A stretch of DNA of 30,038 nt. It comes from Cladosporium sp. IMV 00045. Taxonomy: Eukaryota > Ascomycota > Dothideomycetes > Cladosporiales > Cladosporiaceae. Where the stretch lies: assembly GCA_001931905.2 (NCBI GenBank), contig MSJI02000387.1, positions 1 through 30,038 on the forward strand. Direction: 5' to 3'. Position 1 is the first letter of the stretch; every line of letters starts with the position of its first letter. The position numbers and the translations under genes were made by a program. Below, piece after piece: positions 18,397 through 29,973 of this stretch. Under the pieces are notes generated by a model, which searched no databases, was not told the origin of the DNA, and saw only the letters and a program-made list of their open reading frames with translations.

Positions 18397-21300
18397 ATGT
18401 CGCAAGTTCCATCCGAAGCGCAAACCGCTCCTGGCGGACATGTAAGTCGCTCTTCTCCTACGCCCACAGGCGCAAGACAGCTGACATAAAGGTCGCAGTA
18501 CTCGGGCAAGAACAAGATCCCCACCATCGATGAGTTCGTGAAGCGCTTGGATAAGGACAAGGCTGCTCGCGACCGCAAGATCGACGAGCAAAAGAAAGCG
18601 TCCCAGCATCCTGACGGTCTAGGTGGTGCCGACATCAAGCCTCACCAGAATGAAAAGAAGAAGACCTCTGGAGCTCAGGAGACGGTCACGGATCCTACCA
18701 CCGGCAAAGAGATTGTCATTGAAGATGTGAACAAGGAGATGATGGGCAGGGCTAAAGACCCTACTCTTTCAGTCCCAAATGCCAACCTGGGAAGAGACAC
18801 CACCGTACAGACCGATCCTCACCAGGCCAACCCCGAGTACAAGGAAAAGCAGGACATCACAGCACCGCCAGACCCCATCGCTGAAGGGAGTACTTCGGAC
18901 GTTCCCATCCATGGCGAGAAAACGAACATTTTGTTTCACCCGACACCTTCCATCAGCTATGAGCCTATGTTCAAGAAGCTCGAGGAGCGTGGTCTGATTC
19001 TGATCATTGGCATATTCTTTGCCATTGTCATCATTGGCAGGGTGTTTGGTGGTGGATACCTTGGACTCATTCCTCTGGGTGGTTGCGTCTCCAGTGGAGT
19101 CTGGCTGTGGATCAAGGAACTCATCAGGAGCGGCCGTGAAATGGAATGGGAGAGCGAGGCGGAGCGTGGAAAGACCGCCACCACAAACTTGCTCCCGGAG
19201 AGTGTCGAGTGGATGAACACGCTCACAGGCATTATTTGGGGATTGGTCAACCCAGACATGTTCGCCGCTGTAGGAGACACCCTCGAAGATGTTATGCAAG
19301 CATCTGTTCCTGGCGTCATTGAAAACGTCCGCGTGGCCGAAATTGATCAGGGATCCAACCCCATTCGCATCCTCAGCTTGCGCGCCTTGCCAGACAAGAA
19401 CGTTACCGAACTGAAACAGTCAATCCACGAGGAAAACAAGAAGACCAAAGACCCTCAAGAAGCGGCCGCTGACGAGGAGGGCGGCGACTACTACAACCTT
19501 GAAATCAGCTTCGCTTACCACGCTGCTCCAAGTGGCACCCGCGCATCTGATAAAGCACGCAACATGCACATGCAGCTGGTGTTTTATCTTGGTATCAAGG
19601 GTCTCTTCGGTGTGCCATTGCCAATCTTCGTCGAACTGCAAGAGTTGGTTGGTACTGTACGCCTGCGTTTGGCCATGACTCCGGAGCCACCTTTCCTTAA
19701 GACTCTGACCTTCACTCTCATGGGCGTCCCGCACGTTCAAGCCGGCTGCATTCCCATGATGGAGAAGGCTCCTAATATTCTGAACTTGCCTTTGATCTCA
19801 AACTTTGTCAACTACGCTATTGGAGCAGCCGCGAGCATGTACGTGGCACCCAAGAGCATGAGTCTCGACATGCGTGCCATGCTGCAAGGCGATGACATTA
19901 CGAAAGACACTACTGCCATCGGCATCCTGTGGATTCGCATTCATCGTGCAGTCGGATTGAGCAAGCAGGACAAGCGTGGCTCTAAGTGGGGTGGCTCAGA
20001 CCCTTATATCACTCTGTCTTTCAGCAAATACGGCAAGCCAATGTACTGCACGCGTGTCATCACCGACGATCTGAACCCGATTTGGGAAGAGACAGCCGCT
20101 GTATTGGTTACTCCAGAGCTCATCAAGGCCGACGAGAACCTCAGCGTGGAGCTGTGGGACTCCGATCGTCATTCCGCCGATGACATTGTCGGTAAGGTCG
20201 AATTGAGCATGCAAAAGATGATTCAGCACCCTGGCAAGATGTACCCGCAAGTCTCGAAGCTCTCTGGCATGGACGAAGGCTCTGAAATGCCCGGCGAACT
20301 CCGCTGGGAAGTCGGGTTCTTTGGCAAACCTCAATTCCGGCCTGCATTGCGCAGCGATGGCAAGAACAAGGCACTCCCCGAAAACCTTCGTGACGAACCG
20401 GAATTGCAAGACGAGAAGGGTGCGACCAACACCGAGTTGGACGATGCCGTGCAACATACTCCACCTGATCCCCTCTGGCCTAGCGGTATTTGCTCTATCG
20501 TCGTTCACCAAATTGTCAACCTCGAATACGAAAACATCAAGGGCACCATTGGCAGCCGCAAAGGACGCGAATATGAACCTGCTCGTGGCTATGGCGAAGG
20601 CACTGACGAAGAAGGCAGCGAGCTACCCACCAGCTATTGTACCATCCTCTACAATGACGAGCTTGTCTACCGCACTCGTGCAAAGGCTGTCAGCAGCAAG
20701 CCAATCTTCAATGCTGGTACTGAGCGTTTCATCCGCGATTGGCGCAATGCGCTCATCACCGTCACCGTCCGCGACTCCAGACACAGAGAGCATGACCCCA
20801 TCCTCGGCGTGGTGCCTTTGAAGCTTAGCGACATCCTCGAGACATCATCCCAAGTCACACGCTGGTATCCTCTCGATGGCGGCATCGGCTTCGGTCGCAT
20901 TCGTATCAGTCTGCTCTTCCGCTCTGTCGAGACTCGTCTGCCACCCCAGCAGCTTGGTTTCTCCGTTGGCACATTCCAGTTCACCGGAGAGCGCGTTGTT
21001 GCTAAGAACTACAACCACCATGCCCGCATCAAGCTCAGGACTGGTGGTTCGATCGGCAAAATTGGCAGAATCGCATGCAAAGCTCTTTCCGAGGGCGAGA
21101 CTGGCTACTACTGGGACCTCACTAAAGTCGGCGAGAAAAATAAGGGTAAACCTGTCCGCCTTCCTGTCAAGTATCGTTACCGCAGCCCCGTTGTCTTCGA
21201 ATTCCACATCGCCAACCACCGCAAGCCTGACGCATACGCCGTCTTCTGGCTTCACACACTTGTCGACAACGACCCTACCGACCTGGACATCCCCATTTAC

Positions 21301-22122
21301 AAGACCAAGGCACCCGATCGTCTCACGCAGAATTACATTACCCCGGAGATTCTCAAACAAGAGACACTCCCTGGCCTGGAAGATCTTGAGGAAGTTGGAC
21401 GTCTTCAATTCTCTGGTGTATTCAGAGCCGGTATGGACGACAGCCACGAGGCTTTCGTCATGGACAACAGCTCTCGCGAGACATACGAAACTTGGGAATG
21501 CTGCCGCGCCGAAGGCGTTCGATCTAACAAGGTCGAGAAAGAGCTGCCCGAACGCGTGCAGACTCTGCACGAAGAATCACTCACCCAAGGTCGTGACATC
21601 CTCAAGGAGACCGACCCGGCCGAGAAGCAGAAGTGGCTGTCCAAGACCGGCACTGACTGGTCTGGTGCGTTCGGAGACGACCCAGCTGCATTCATGGATA
21701 CCAGCGGCAAGAAGCGTCGCGAGCCCGGTGCCGAGCCACCACTGGCAGACCACGAGCGCGAGGTCGACGGGCAGGAAACAGACAACACGGCAAACGACGG
21801 AAATGACAGCGACAGCAGCTCCGACCTGGGCATCCAAGACGCCGAACACGGGCGCAAGTCATCACAGACCGATCGATCTATGGAGTCCGGCTGGACGGCT
21901 GGCACCAGCGAGACGAACGACACAAACATGTCGCAGAAGGATATCAACAAGCAGAACAAGAAGACCGAGGAGCGCAAGCAGCGTGGTCTGATGCAGTGGA
22001 AGCCGGCGAGGAATTTGAGGTTCGCGAAGAACGAGGGGATTATTGGGATGAGGAAGGTGAAGAACAAGATCACGGGAGGTTTGGAGGGCAGGCAGCCTGG
22101 TGTTGAGACGGAGACTGGTTGA
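18397..22122 (+). CDS. SMP and C2 domain membrane-tether protein, tricalbin/Mug190-like (1222 aa)
   Basis: The protein is probably an ER-anchored lipid-transfer/tether protein at membrane contact sites, by analogy with tricalbins and S. pombe Mug190. Exon 1 (18397-18441) encodes MSQVPSEAQTAPGGH and exon 2 is 18499-22122. A charged N-terminus leads to two hydrophobic segments at about 180-220 (GLILIIGIFFAIVIIGRVFG, then a second), a likely membrane hairpin. An SMP domain follows (about 249-460, beginning ESVEWMNTLTGIIWG). The first C2 domain (about 489-590) has Asp-bearing loops GGSDPYI and WDSDRHSADD, consistent with calcium binding. A second, more divergent C2-like domain (about 678-795) carries a long insertion. 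A further conserved region and a Lys/Asp/Ser-rich disordered tail end the chain. The start ATG has CACC upstream. Mug190-like is my preferred family name; the exact orthologue is unproven. Confidence 0.88.
18442..18498 (+). other. Intron 1 of the SMP/C2 gene (57 nt)
   Basis: The donor is GTAAGT, the branch motif GCTGACAT is at 18480-18487 and the acceptor is TCGCAG. Splicing joins GGH to YSGKNKIPTI in phase 0. An earlier AG at 18468-18469 would precede the branch site and so is not preferred. Confidence 0.8.
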
Positions 22123-22137
22123 TTTCCTTTTCTTTTC

Positions 22138-22168
22138 TTGTTTGTTTGTTTGTTTGTTTGTTTGTTTT
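22138..22168. repeat. TTTG microsatellite in a 3' untranslated region
   Basis: About seven uninterrupted TTTG units lie 16 bases after the SMP/C2 stop codon, flanked by T/C-rich sequence. Confidence 0.9.
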
Positions 22169-22770
22169 TCTTTTAGTGGTTGTTGAATTGGTTGTACTAT
22201 GCTTTTCTTTGGTATGGCAGGGTGGAAATGGCTTCACAGCAGCTACATGATGGCCATGCATCCACGAGTTTAATGAGATTTACTTATATGCCTTTCTGTT
22301 CACCCAAAAATGAAGCATTGTCATCGTGCGATCATTTTACACAAAGGGTATTCAGAGCACCCGACCGCTAGTACATGTATTGATGTGAGAACCATGTACC
22401 TGGTATGCATTGGGTGGCGGCATATGACAAATGCGAGAAGAGCGAGAAATGGCCGACGTGACTCGCTATCTCCAGCCCGCTTTCCCCTTCTGATTACGCC
22501 ATTCACCTACTTTTCCAGATTCCCATCACCTGGGTTTGCCGAAGGAAAGTCAATCGCTCAGCAGCAGAGAATGGACCCTCGCCACTCAGTTTGTTTTGAC
22601 ACGATGCCGCGGAGTCTTGGCATCACGTTTATTAATGATGCTCGCAGTGGGCCGTGGAAGCCCTGAGAATGGCCCAATTGTCATGTTCGACACTAGCCTC
22701 GCACGCTCTCTACGCTGATAAATCACCCCCAGCGGTTTTGTTGATTAGAATATCGAGATTTGTCTACAGA

Positions 22771-22777
22771 TATATAA
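22771..22777 (+). promoter_or_regulatory. TATA box of the OYE gene
   Basis: TATATAA lies 124 bases upstream of the ATG at 22895. The interval after it is pyrimidine-rich, as is usual for strongly expressed fungal genes. Confidence 0.6.
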
Positions 22778-22894
22778 AGGTAGGATCCTGGTAGTGCGTT
22801 TCTTCGATACTATTTCCCACATATACCCTATCTTGCTTTCCATTTTTGCGATCTTTACGACCCTCACATCCAAATCACCACCTTCTCAGTCACA

Positions 22895-24022
22895 ATGGGC
22901 AGCATTCCTCAATCCAAGCTCTTTGAGCCTCTCCAGGTCGGGCCCAACAGGCTCTCAAACCGCCTGGTAATGGCACCTCTCACCCGCTTCCGCGCCGACG
23001 ACAACCACGTCCCTCTCCCCATGGTTAAGGACTACTACGCCCAGCGTGCCTGTGTTCCCGGCACCCTTCTCATCAGCGAAGCCACCATCATTGCCCCTCC
23101 GGCCGGAGGCTATCCCAACGTTCCCGCAATCTTCACCGAGGACCAGATCAAGGGCTGGAAGGAAGTCACCGACGCCGTGCACGCCAAAGGCAGCTACATC
23201 TGGCTGCAACTCTGGGCCCTCGGCCGCGCCGCCAGCCAGGAAGTCCTGACCTCCACCGGCGACGGCGACTTCGTCTCCTCCTCCGACGTGCCCATCGCCG
23301 AGGGCAGCCCCGCCCCTCGTCCCCTGACCGAGGACGAAATCCAGCAGTACATCCAGCACTACGCCCAGGCGGCCTCCAACGCCGTGAAGAAAGCCGGCTT
23401 CGACGGTGTCGAAATCCACGGCGCCAACGGCTACCTCATCGACCAATTCACGCAGGACACGGCCAACAAGCGCACCGACAAATGGGGCGGCAGCGTCGAG
23501 AACCGCTCCCGCTTCGGCCTCGAAGTCACCAAGGCGGTCGTCGAGGCCGTGGGCGCCGAGCGCACCGGCATCCGCCTGTCCCCCTGGAGTTCCTTCCAGG
23601 GCATGAAAATGGCCGAGCCCGTCCCGCAATTCACGCACATGATCGCCGGCCTCAAGGACCTCAAACTCGCCTACCTGCACCTGGTCGAGAGCCGCATCGC
23701 GGGCAACGCGGACATCGAAGCGACGGAGAAGAACGACCCGTTCATCGAGCAGTGGGGCAAGACGTCCCCTATCTTCCTCGCGGGTGGGTTCACGCCCGAC
23801 AGCTCGCGCCAAGCCGTCGATGCGCAGTACAAGGATAAGGATGTGGCGATCGTTTTTGGCAGGTACTGGATTTCGACGCCCGATTTGGTGTTCAGAATCG
23901 AGAACGGCATTGAGCTCACGCCTTACAACCGCGATCTTTTCTACAATGCCAAGGAGGCGAAGGGTTATGTCGACTGGCCTTTCTCGGAGGCTTTTCAGAA
24001 GCAGGTTGAGGTGAAGGCTTAG
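22895..24022 (+). CDS. Old Yellow Enzyme family NADH:flavin oxidoreductase (375 aa)
   Basis: This is an FMN-dependent ene-reductase that reduces activated C=C bonds using NAD(P)H; the natural substrate is not evident. The whole protein is one TIM-barrel: an N-terminal LFEPLQVG...NRLVMAPLTR motif (Thr30 at the flavin), LLISEATIIAP (58-68), GFDGVEIHGANGYLIDQF with the His175/Asn178 substrate pair, an adjoining WGGSVENRSRF motif (197-207), FLAGGFT, and the phosphate-binding FGRYWISTPDL near the C-terminus. The length matches fungal OYEs. The ATG follows CAGTCACA, a good context, with no intron. The middle of the gene uses almost only C- or G-ending codons, unlike its neighbours, which suggests high expression. 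It is convergent with the Dicer gene. No secondary-metabolite enzymes are adjacent, so a role in an ergot-like pathway is not supported. Confidence 0.92.
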   Translation: MGSIPQSKLFEPLQVGPNRLSNRLVMAPLTRFRADDNHVPLPMVKDYYAQRACVPGTLLISEATIIAPPAGGYPNVPAIFTEDQIKGWKEVTDAVHAKGSYIWLQLWALGRAASQEVLTSTGDGDFVSSSDVPIAEGSPAPRPLTEDEIQQYIQHYAQAASNAVKKAGFDGVEIHGANGYLIDQFTQDTANKRTDKWGGSVENRSRFGLEVTKAVVEAVGAERTGIRLSPWSSFQGMKMAEPVPQFTHMIAGLKDLKLAYLHLVESRIAGNADIEATEKNDPFIEQWGKTSPIFLAGGFTPDSSRQAVDAQYKDKDVAIVFGRYWISTPDLVFRIENGIELTPYNRDLFYNAKEAKGYVDWPFSEAFQKQVEVKA

Positions 24023-24389
24023 AGAGTGATGATATTTTGTGTGTTTTGAGCGGGTTTCTTGAGCGAAAAAAAAAAAAGCATTGTTCCCGGTGGAGTGGCA
24101 TTGCGAATGGCTACATTATAGACGATTATAGTAAATGTTACGAATTTCACACTGTATTCTGACAACAGAAAACTCTCGGGCTTAAAAATTGTAACGAATT
24201 TCCCGATGATAAATCGGTAAAGAAAGCCATGCATTTAAATAGTCACTTGACTGGTAACGCTCTTCAATATTGGAGCATCGACCAAAGAAGCCTCGCACAG
24301 AACCAAGAAAGAAAAGCGGCCGTCTGATACAGGTAGCTATGCCAAACCCACCGAACAGGACAGATAGTACACTCATCATTTTGGGGTCA
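24023..24389. other. Convergent intergenic region
   Basis: This is 367 bases between the 3' ends of the OYE and Dicer genes. It is AT-rich, with a 12-A run near 24066 and two similar (T/A)ACGAATTTC segments (near 24138 and 24193). No gene is seen. Confidence 0.5.
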
Positions 24390-27300
24390 TCATGCATCTT
24401 CGCCCATCAACCCAACCGCCTCCATCTCTCCCTTCCCTCTGATGCCCAATTTCCTCTTCTTCCGCCATCCCACACCATCCCTTTCAAGCTCCTTGACCAA
24501 AACCTCCGCAGCACGATCCGCAGCCCTCACCTCAGCCTCCTCCCGACCCCCACACCCATCCACCCTCACAACCTCCCTCTCGCCGACTCTCACCACACAA
24601 GCCCAACCCTCGCCATCCTCCCCAGGCCGTCCAACCTCATAAAGAACCTCACACCGATCCGCCAAAATCCCCACCCTCTCCTTCGGAAACGCAGTCTCGA
24701 CTCCCCTCTCCAGAATTCCACGCAAAATCGGTAGCACGCCCAGTTCCTCCAAAAACGCCTCGCAGATCGCGAGGTCTCCACGCGTGTCGAGGTACAGAGC
24801 TCCGAGGACGGCTTCGACGATGTCGGAGAGGAATTTCTCCGGCTGCAGGGCGGTGAGGTCGGGCCAGGGGTAGATGTCGCTTTCTTGCAGCGAGGATGCG
24901 ATGCGAGTGTGAAGTTCTTCGAAGCGGCGGAGGGAGGCTTGCTTGCCCGATACCAGCTGGGAACTGGCGCGGATGAAGTCGTGCAGGTGGTATCGTTTTG
25001 CTTTGGTGGGTCGTGGCGCTTTTTCCGCTCCGACGTTGACGATGTCGTATCTAGCTTCGCCAGATGTGCTTGTGTTCATGCAGCAGAAGCCGAGGAAGGA
25101 GCCGTTGACGAGGGCTTCGTGCACGCGGTGGAGATCCCAGTGGCGGAGTTCGCGCGGATGCGCGTACAGCTTGGGCGTGACGATGAGGTCGAGGATGGCA
25201 TCGCCGAGGAATTCTAGGCGCTCGTAGCTCGTTTGGTTGGTGTGTGGGTAGGAGGCGTGGGTGATGGCTTCGAGGAGCAGGGATGGGAAGGTGAAAGTGT
25301 GGCCGACGAGTTGTTCCAGTAAGGGTAAGTTGACGGGAGTAGGGCCTTCGAGCGTCTCTTTCAGGATTTCATCAAATTGTAAATCAGCATCCCACCATGT
25401 CTCACGTGGGAGCAAGGTCTGAATGCATTCGTAGGCTTTGCTCAAGCCGCCATCGACGAACGCAGCTCCTATCAAAGCCTCGACGACGTCGGCAAGAACC
25501 TTGCTCGACATTTGCCTCTTCACGCCCTCCATCTTGGATGATAGACCTGTCAGCGATGGGGGCTGCCACTTGCGTCCTGTGAAAGATTGGGTGGAAATGA
25601 AACGATCCAAGCCAATGTCTAGTGCCGCTTTCGCCAGATTGTCGTTGCGAACAACTCGATCTTTTTCCGCGCTCAAATATGCTTCAGGCCATGTCGGGTA
25701 TTGTGCCACGAGCTGAAGTTCCGTGCAGACTTTGAGAATGCTGTCGCCGAGATACTCGAGCCGGTTATAGTCTCCGATCTGTTCGCTCGCAGAGGGCGCG
25801 CAGAGAGCTTTGACTACGAGGGATGGATTGCTCAAGTGTAATGCAGAAGAATTTAGCTTTTGTGCCATGGACGTGAGATCCAATTGGTGAAGTATCGATG
25901 GGAGAAAGGCTGCTAGAAGAGAGTAAGGCGCCGGCACCCGATTGATTGTGCATTGAGACATCGGAAACGATTGCGTGGAGGTGTATGCAGCGTTGATATT
26001 GTCGTTCACGGCCGGTTTGTGCAGGAAATCTCTCCGCTTAGGTAAGGGGGTGACTGTCAATTCTTTCACGGAGCCCGAAGTGCCTTGGTCGTTTGTTGGT
26101 GGCTCCTCGACATCTTGTAAAATGTAGGCTCGGTTTTCTTGCCCGTTGACACGAACAAGGCCAGCTTTTGAATAATCATTGATATTGGCAAGGCGTTTGC
26201 TTGCGTCTTCAGAGCCGGCGCACTCATTTGCTTGACTGTGATCAAGAAGATCCGATGGAGGAGAGAGATAGAATGCAAGGTCGTTTCGCTCACTGGATGT
26301 TTGCAGTGCGAAAATTGAACGCAGTACCGCCGATGTCCAGCCACACGTATCTTCCCACTGCTCTTGTTTCTTCAGAACTGAGCCGTGGGAGGGTGTAACC
26401 ACGACTTCGTAGGTGATCCTGTCGTTCCAGTAAAGCCAGATAGTCTGGTGATCGGTAAGAGGAAACGGGAGCAGCAGTTCTTGTGTTACTATAACTTGTT
26501 CGCCCAGGAACAGAGTGATCTCAAATGCATGCCAAGTGAGATCCTCGTGAGAAACGCTTCTGCATACGTCCCACATGCTTTCTCGCGCAGCGACTTGCAC
26601 CAAGGAGGGTTGATTGATATGCACTTGACCCGGTGCACGCCCATAGTCTTTGACCACGGGAAGCAGATTATCGTTGACCAGTCCAGCCTGGTGCAGAGCG
26701 ACATAGGCATTGAAAGCGGCTTCCTTGATGGCTGTTGATTCGCTACTCCAAGGCAGAGAGCTTTGTGCGGTGCGGATGCTCATGTGCACAAATGATGGCA
26801 GCGTCACTGAAGCTCCCCAACATTTGGCTTTGCCAGTAAATTCTGCGTTCGTTTGGTATTCTGGCCGCGGATCGATGTAGCGGCTTGCATGCCGGGTGCT
26901 GACCGCGCAAAAGTGGTTCAAGTGACTCTTTGCATCGTCGATCGTGAGAAGCGCTCCTGAAGAAGCCAACTGGTATCTGATGTTGCTTGTATCGTCATGT
27001 GTGCCGTCTTCGACCTCTGAGCCCGCGACGCTGCTTGGCTCTCTATCTTCTTTCATACAGGCTTCTTTCATCACTTCTTCGAGCTTTGGAAATTTGGCGG
27101 GATCAGTGTTGAGATCGGTTTCTGAGATGAACAGCATGTACTGCGAGTCGGCTTTGCGTGCTCGTCCTCGCCTTTGCACGAACGAGATCAAATCTTTGGG
27201 AAGGTCGAAGCAGATCACGCAGTTGCATGCTGGCACGTCGAGTCCCTCTTCAAGCACGGTGGTGGCTATTATGAGGTTCTTCGCGCCACTTCGAAAGTCC

Positions 27301-28693
27301 TGTAGATCCTGATCTGGAGTTTTGTGGTCGACAAGATTACTCAACGATGCTTTCCGGTTGGCAAAACTGGAAGTGCCAACGAATGTCCCAACGTCGTAGG
27401 ACGTGGAAGCGGGCAATATTGAGCGCAATAGGTATGCAAGCGCAACAACCATCGCTCGCTGCTCTACGAATACTATGGTTCGAGCATCGGACACTGCATT
27501 CTCCGCAAGAACATCCAAGAGTGCTTTGGCTTTGTCCGAGATGCGTTCGGTATCAATGGGTGCGGCTGCGTTGGAATCTTCACTCCCAGAGAGTATTCTG
27601 GTCATGATAGTGGTCATATGCTCTTGTTCTGTGGTTTCGAGATCATCCATGAGTGAGAGATCATGATCCTTGCTCTCAAGAAAGCGACGCGCACATGTAC
27701 AGATGTACCATTCGGTCATTGCGCTTCCGAGCTGCTCTCTGATATGGCGCGCTCGGTTCAGCAGTCCATCCAGCTGCTCCGTGCAGTATGTCTTGCGTTT
27801 GATCCATACTTTCGTCAATCGGCGCTGCGCCCGTATGTCATCCTGCTTCTGGAGGCTCACAACGTAAGGATCTTGACCAAGGTCATATGTTTGGATTTCA
27901 GTCGCCAAAGCATGGAAAGCTGGAGAGCTGTCAATGGGCAATGCATCGCCATAGATGACATGGCTAAGCGTAGGTTGATGAACATGAATCTCCAGGTCAT
28001 CTCGAAAACGTTTGGGAGTGATTGTAGTTGCATCGAGATTGGACTCGATAGCTTGGAGCCCGCTCTCGCTTGCGTTGTTCTTCATTACTGGACTCGCAGA
28101 AAGACCGAGGATATGGGGGACCTGTTCCCCTTTCTGCTTGGCTGGGTAGTAGAAGTTGCGCATGATGTTGTTCATTGGATGCTTTTTGGTGGTGCGATGG
28201 GCCTCATCGAAGACCAGAAGCGAGAGTTGAGACATCCGGACAAAGGTGTGTGTCAAAGCATCTGCAAGGACTGCCGGCGTCCCTACGACGACGTGAACCC
28301 CTGCGAGGAAAGCGTCCCAAAGACTTTGATCACTCCATTTGTCGACGTCGTCGGAACCCGTGAGGATGCGAATATGGTAAGATGGAAGATGTTCCTGGAG
28401 GACCCGACATTGTTGTTCGCTGAGAGGCTGTGTTGGGGTCATGAACCATACCAGCTTTGCAGACTACGTTAACATTGGGTGGTTTGATACTTTCCGCGGA
28501 ACGTGATACCTACCTTGCCAGGTGCAGAGCGTTCTAATTCAGCTTGGATACGAGCAATCGCAACATGAGTCTTGCCACTCCCTGTATCCATGGCCACGAT
28601 GACATTTCTCTTCAAGCTTTCCTCGAGCATCTCCGACTGATATGAACGCAATCTCACATGGTGGTGATCACCGTCCGTATCGAAGGCCGCCAT
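24390..28693 (-). CDS. DCL2: Dicer-like protein 2 (about 1414 aa, one intron)
   Basis: The protein cuts double-stranded RNA into small RNAs for RNA silencing; in ascomycetes DCL2-type enzymes are the main antiviral Dicers (family knowledge). Exon 1 is 28693-28514. Exon 2 runs from 28454 (or 28463) to 24390. Domains in order: Walker A AMDTGSGKT (34-42), DEAH box VFDEAHRTTKKHP (about 141-153), helicase C-terminal half ending in QRRGRARK (487-494), and Dicer dimerization domain (about 568-664). RNase IIIa has NRLEYLGDSIL (Glu960, Asp964, with Asp1049/Glu1052). RNase IIIb has ERLEFLGDAIL (Glu1141, Asp1145, with Asp1271/Glu1274). A short C-terminal basic segment follows. There is no PAZ domain, as usual for DCL2. 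All four acidic residues of both RNase III sites are present. I chose the ATG at 28693 (A at -3, G at +4); the frame stays open upstream to 28855. Confidence 0.93.
28455..28513 (-). other. Intron of the Dicer gene (59 nt; 50 nt with the alternative acceptor)
   Basis: The minus-strand donor is GTAGGT. A GTTAAC branch motif lies near 28472-28467. Two acceptors nine bases apart are both in phase 0: TAG ending at 28464, only about five bases from the branch A, and AAG ending at 28455. The second gives APGK-LVWFMTPT, which matches the family better. Confidence 0.6.
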
Positions 28694-29973
28694 GCTGACA
28701 ATTTCGTCTTGGGTGTAAGATTGCAAGTGGTGAGGTTCGAAGCATGCATAGTAGTACCTTATGGAGCGCGAGGCTCTCGCTAAAGCGTGGGGCGCGTCAG
28801 GAATGCAGGGAGCTGTGAGGAAGCTGTTGCATCTTGCCCAATTCTGAAGCCTCACGGCTTGATGTACAAGATCTGGCGTCTCTATCCTCGAAGCATATTT
28901 CCAGACACTGGCCTACACAAATTTCGAGCGAAGACCAATCTTTAGTCCTCTCCGTCGGGTTTCACCTGATATTGCCGTGCGGTCACGGGTGGGCAATCCT
29001 AAGACGCCTTCTGCAGCTGACAGTCTGCCACTTCCAACCTACAGAGATGAACAAAACCCAAGTCACAGCTTTCACGCTAAATATAAGAGGCGTACCTAGA
29101 TCGACTGAAAGCCTCGTACCCAGGATCCGACTTGACGGATCTTGACAATAGGAACCAGCAGAGCGGTGTGCTGTTGGTACGGCGCCACCAAAGCGAAAGA
29201 GAAAACGCTTAATCCTTGTTCGTCACCGGCAAGTCGCTCTTCCGCGCCATCGACCAAATTTACCAAACAGAGGAATAGCGCTAGAGCCAAGCTTGACCAA
29301 GCCTCGCGGCAGGGAGATGAGCACGATGAGATGATGGCGGCGCTATTTGAATAGATGGCTGATGTCGTCGCCCTGCGGCCCCGCAAACAGCACGAACGAC
29401 GACCCTTGGAAAGTCAAATCCACAACGCCACCTATGCCAGAGGCATCATCGGACCTGGTTCGTTCATATACAGGCAATACACACCAATCCACTTGTCCCT
29501 CACAGGCTCGAAGAAGCGAGCATGGCGAGCACGTGGTGGGCTCATTTACCAATATCTGCACGGCCTAGTGAGCGTGGCAGACACAGGGAGATGGCCGGCA
29601 ATGCATGGCGATCATGCGGACCTCGCAATTTACCCTTCTGCCCTACCTTTACCTCCGATATCACTTCATTCCATCATAGCGTGCCTAACTCTCCCACGCA
29701 CTCGCGCGGACATAGCGGACCTCGGGACGGCGGTCAGCATAGTTATTATGCATATGTGAACGCTCGCGTCGCAAGGTAGTGTAGCATGAATCGTTCCTTT
29801 TCACGTCTTATTACCCCCCTCTCGTCTAATCATCCAGCGCTTACACCGATCTCCTTGCGACCATTCCCCCCGAGAACCATTAGATTTGTCTTCCCACAAA
29901 CTCATTGCGTTGCCTTTCACTCCCACAGCAGTCGGTCGCTCACCGAAAAGCCTTCAGTCAACCATAATCCAGC
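28694..29973. promoter_or_regulatory. Divergent intergenic region between DCL2 and the right-end gene
   Basis: About 1.3 kb holds the promoters of two outward-facing genes. Open frames are present (134 codons at 29355-29759 plus, 96 codons at 29096-29386 minus), but I find no recognisable domain, splice structure or codon pattern. From about 29800 the sequence becomes CT-rich, typical of the leader of the right-end gene. Confidence 0.4.

Larger units (their letters stand above)
22123..22894. promoter_or_regulatory. Intergenic region: SMP/C2 3' end and OYE promoter
   Basis: These 772 bases follow one plus-strand gene and precede another. They begin with a TTTG microsatellite, contain no supported gene, and end with a TATA box and a CT-rich leader in front of the OYE gene. 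Confidence 0.5.

Noticed and set aside
20876..21991. 371-codon plus-strand frame inside the SMP/C2 gene
   Set aside because: It is a +1/+2 shadow of a conserved coding region; Ser/Thr/Arg bias comes from the sense codons.
22955..23812. 285-codon minus-strand frame opposite the OYE gene
   Set aside because: GC-ending sense codons remove antisense stops; the product is Gly/Val/Ala-rich without domains.
27663..28472. 269-codon plus-strand frame opposite the Dicer helicase region
   Set aside because: It is antisense to conserved helicase motifs and crosses the intron; no recognisable protein.
22895..28693. OYE next to Dicer as a functional cluster
   Set aside because: The genes are convergent with unrelated functions and no biosynthetic partners; adjacency looks incidental.
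29355..29759. 134-codon plus-strand frame upstream of the right-end gene
   Set aside because: No domain, membrane segment or splice-supported extension; it sits in a divergent promoter region. Kept only as unassigned.
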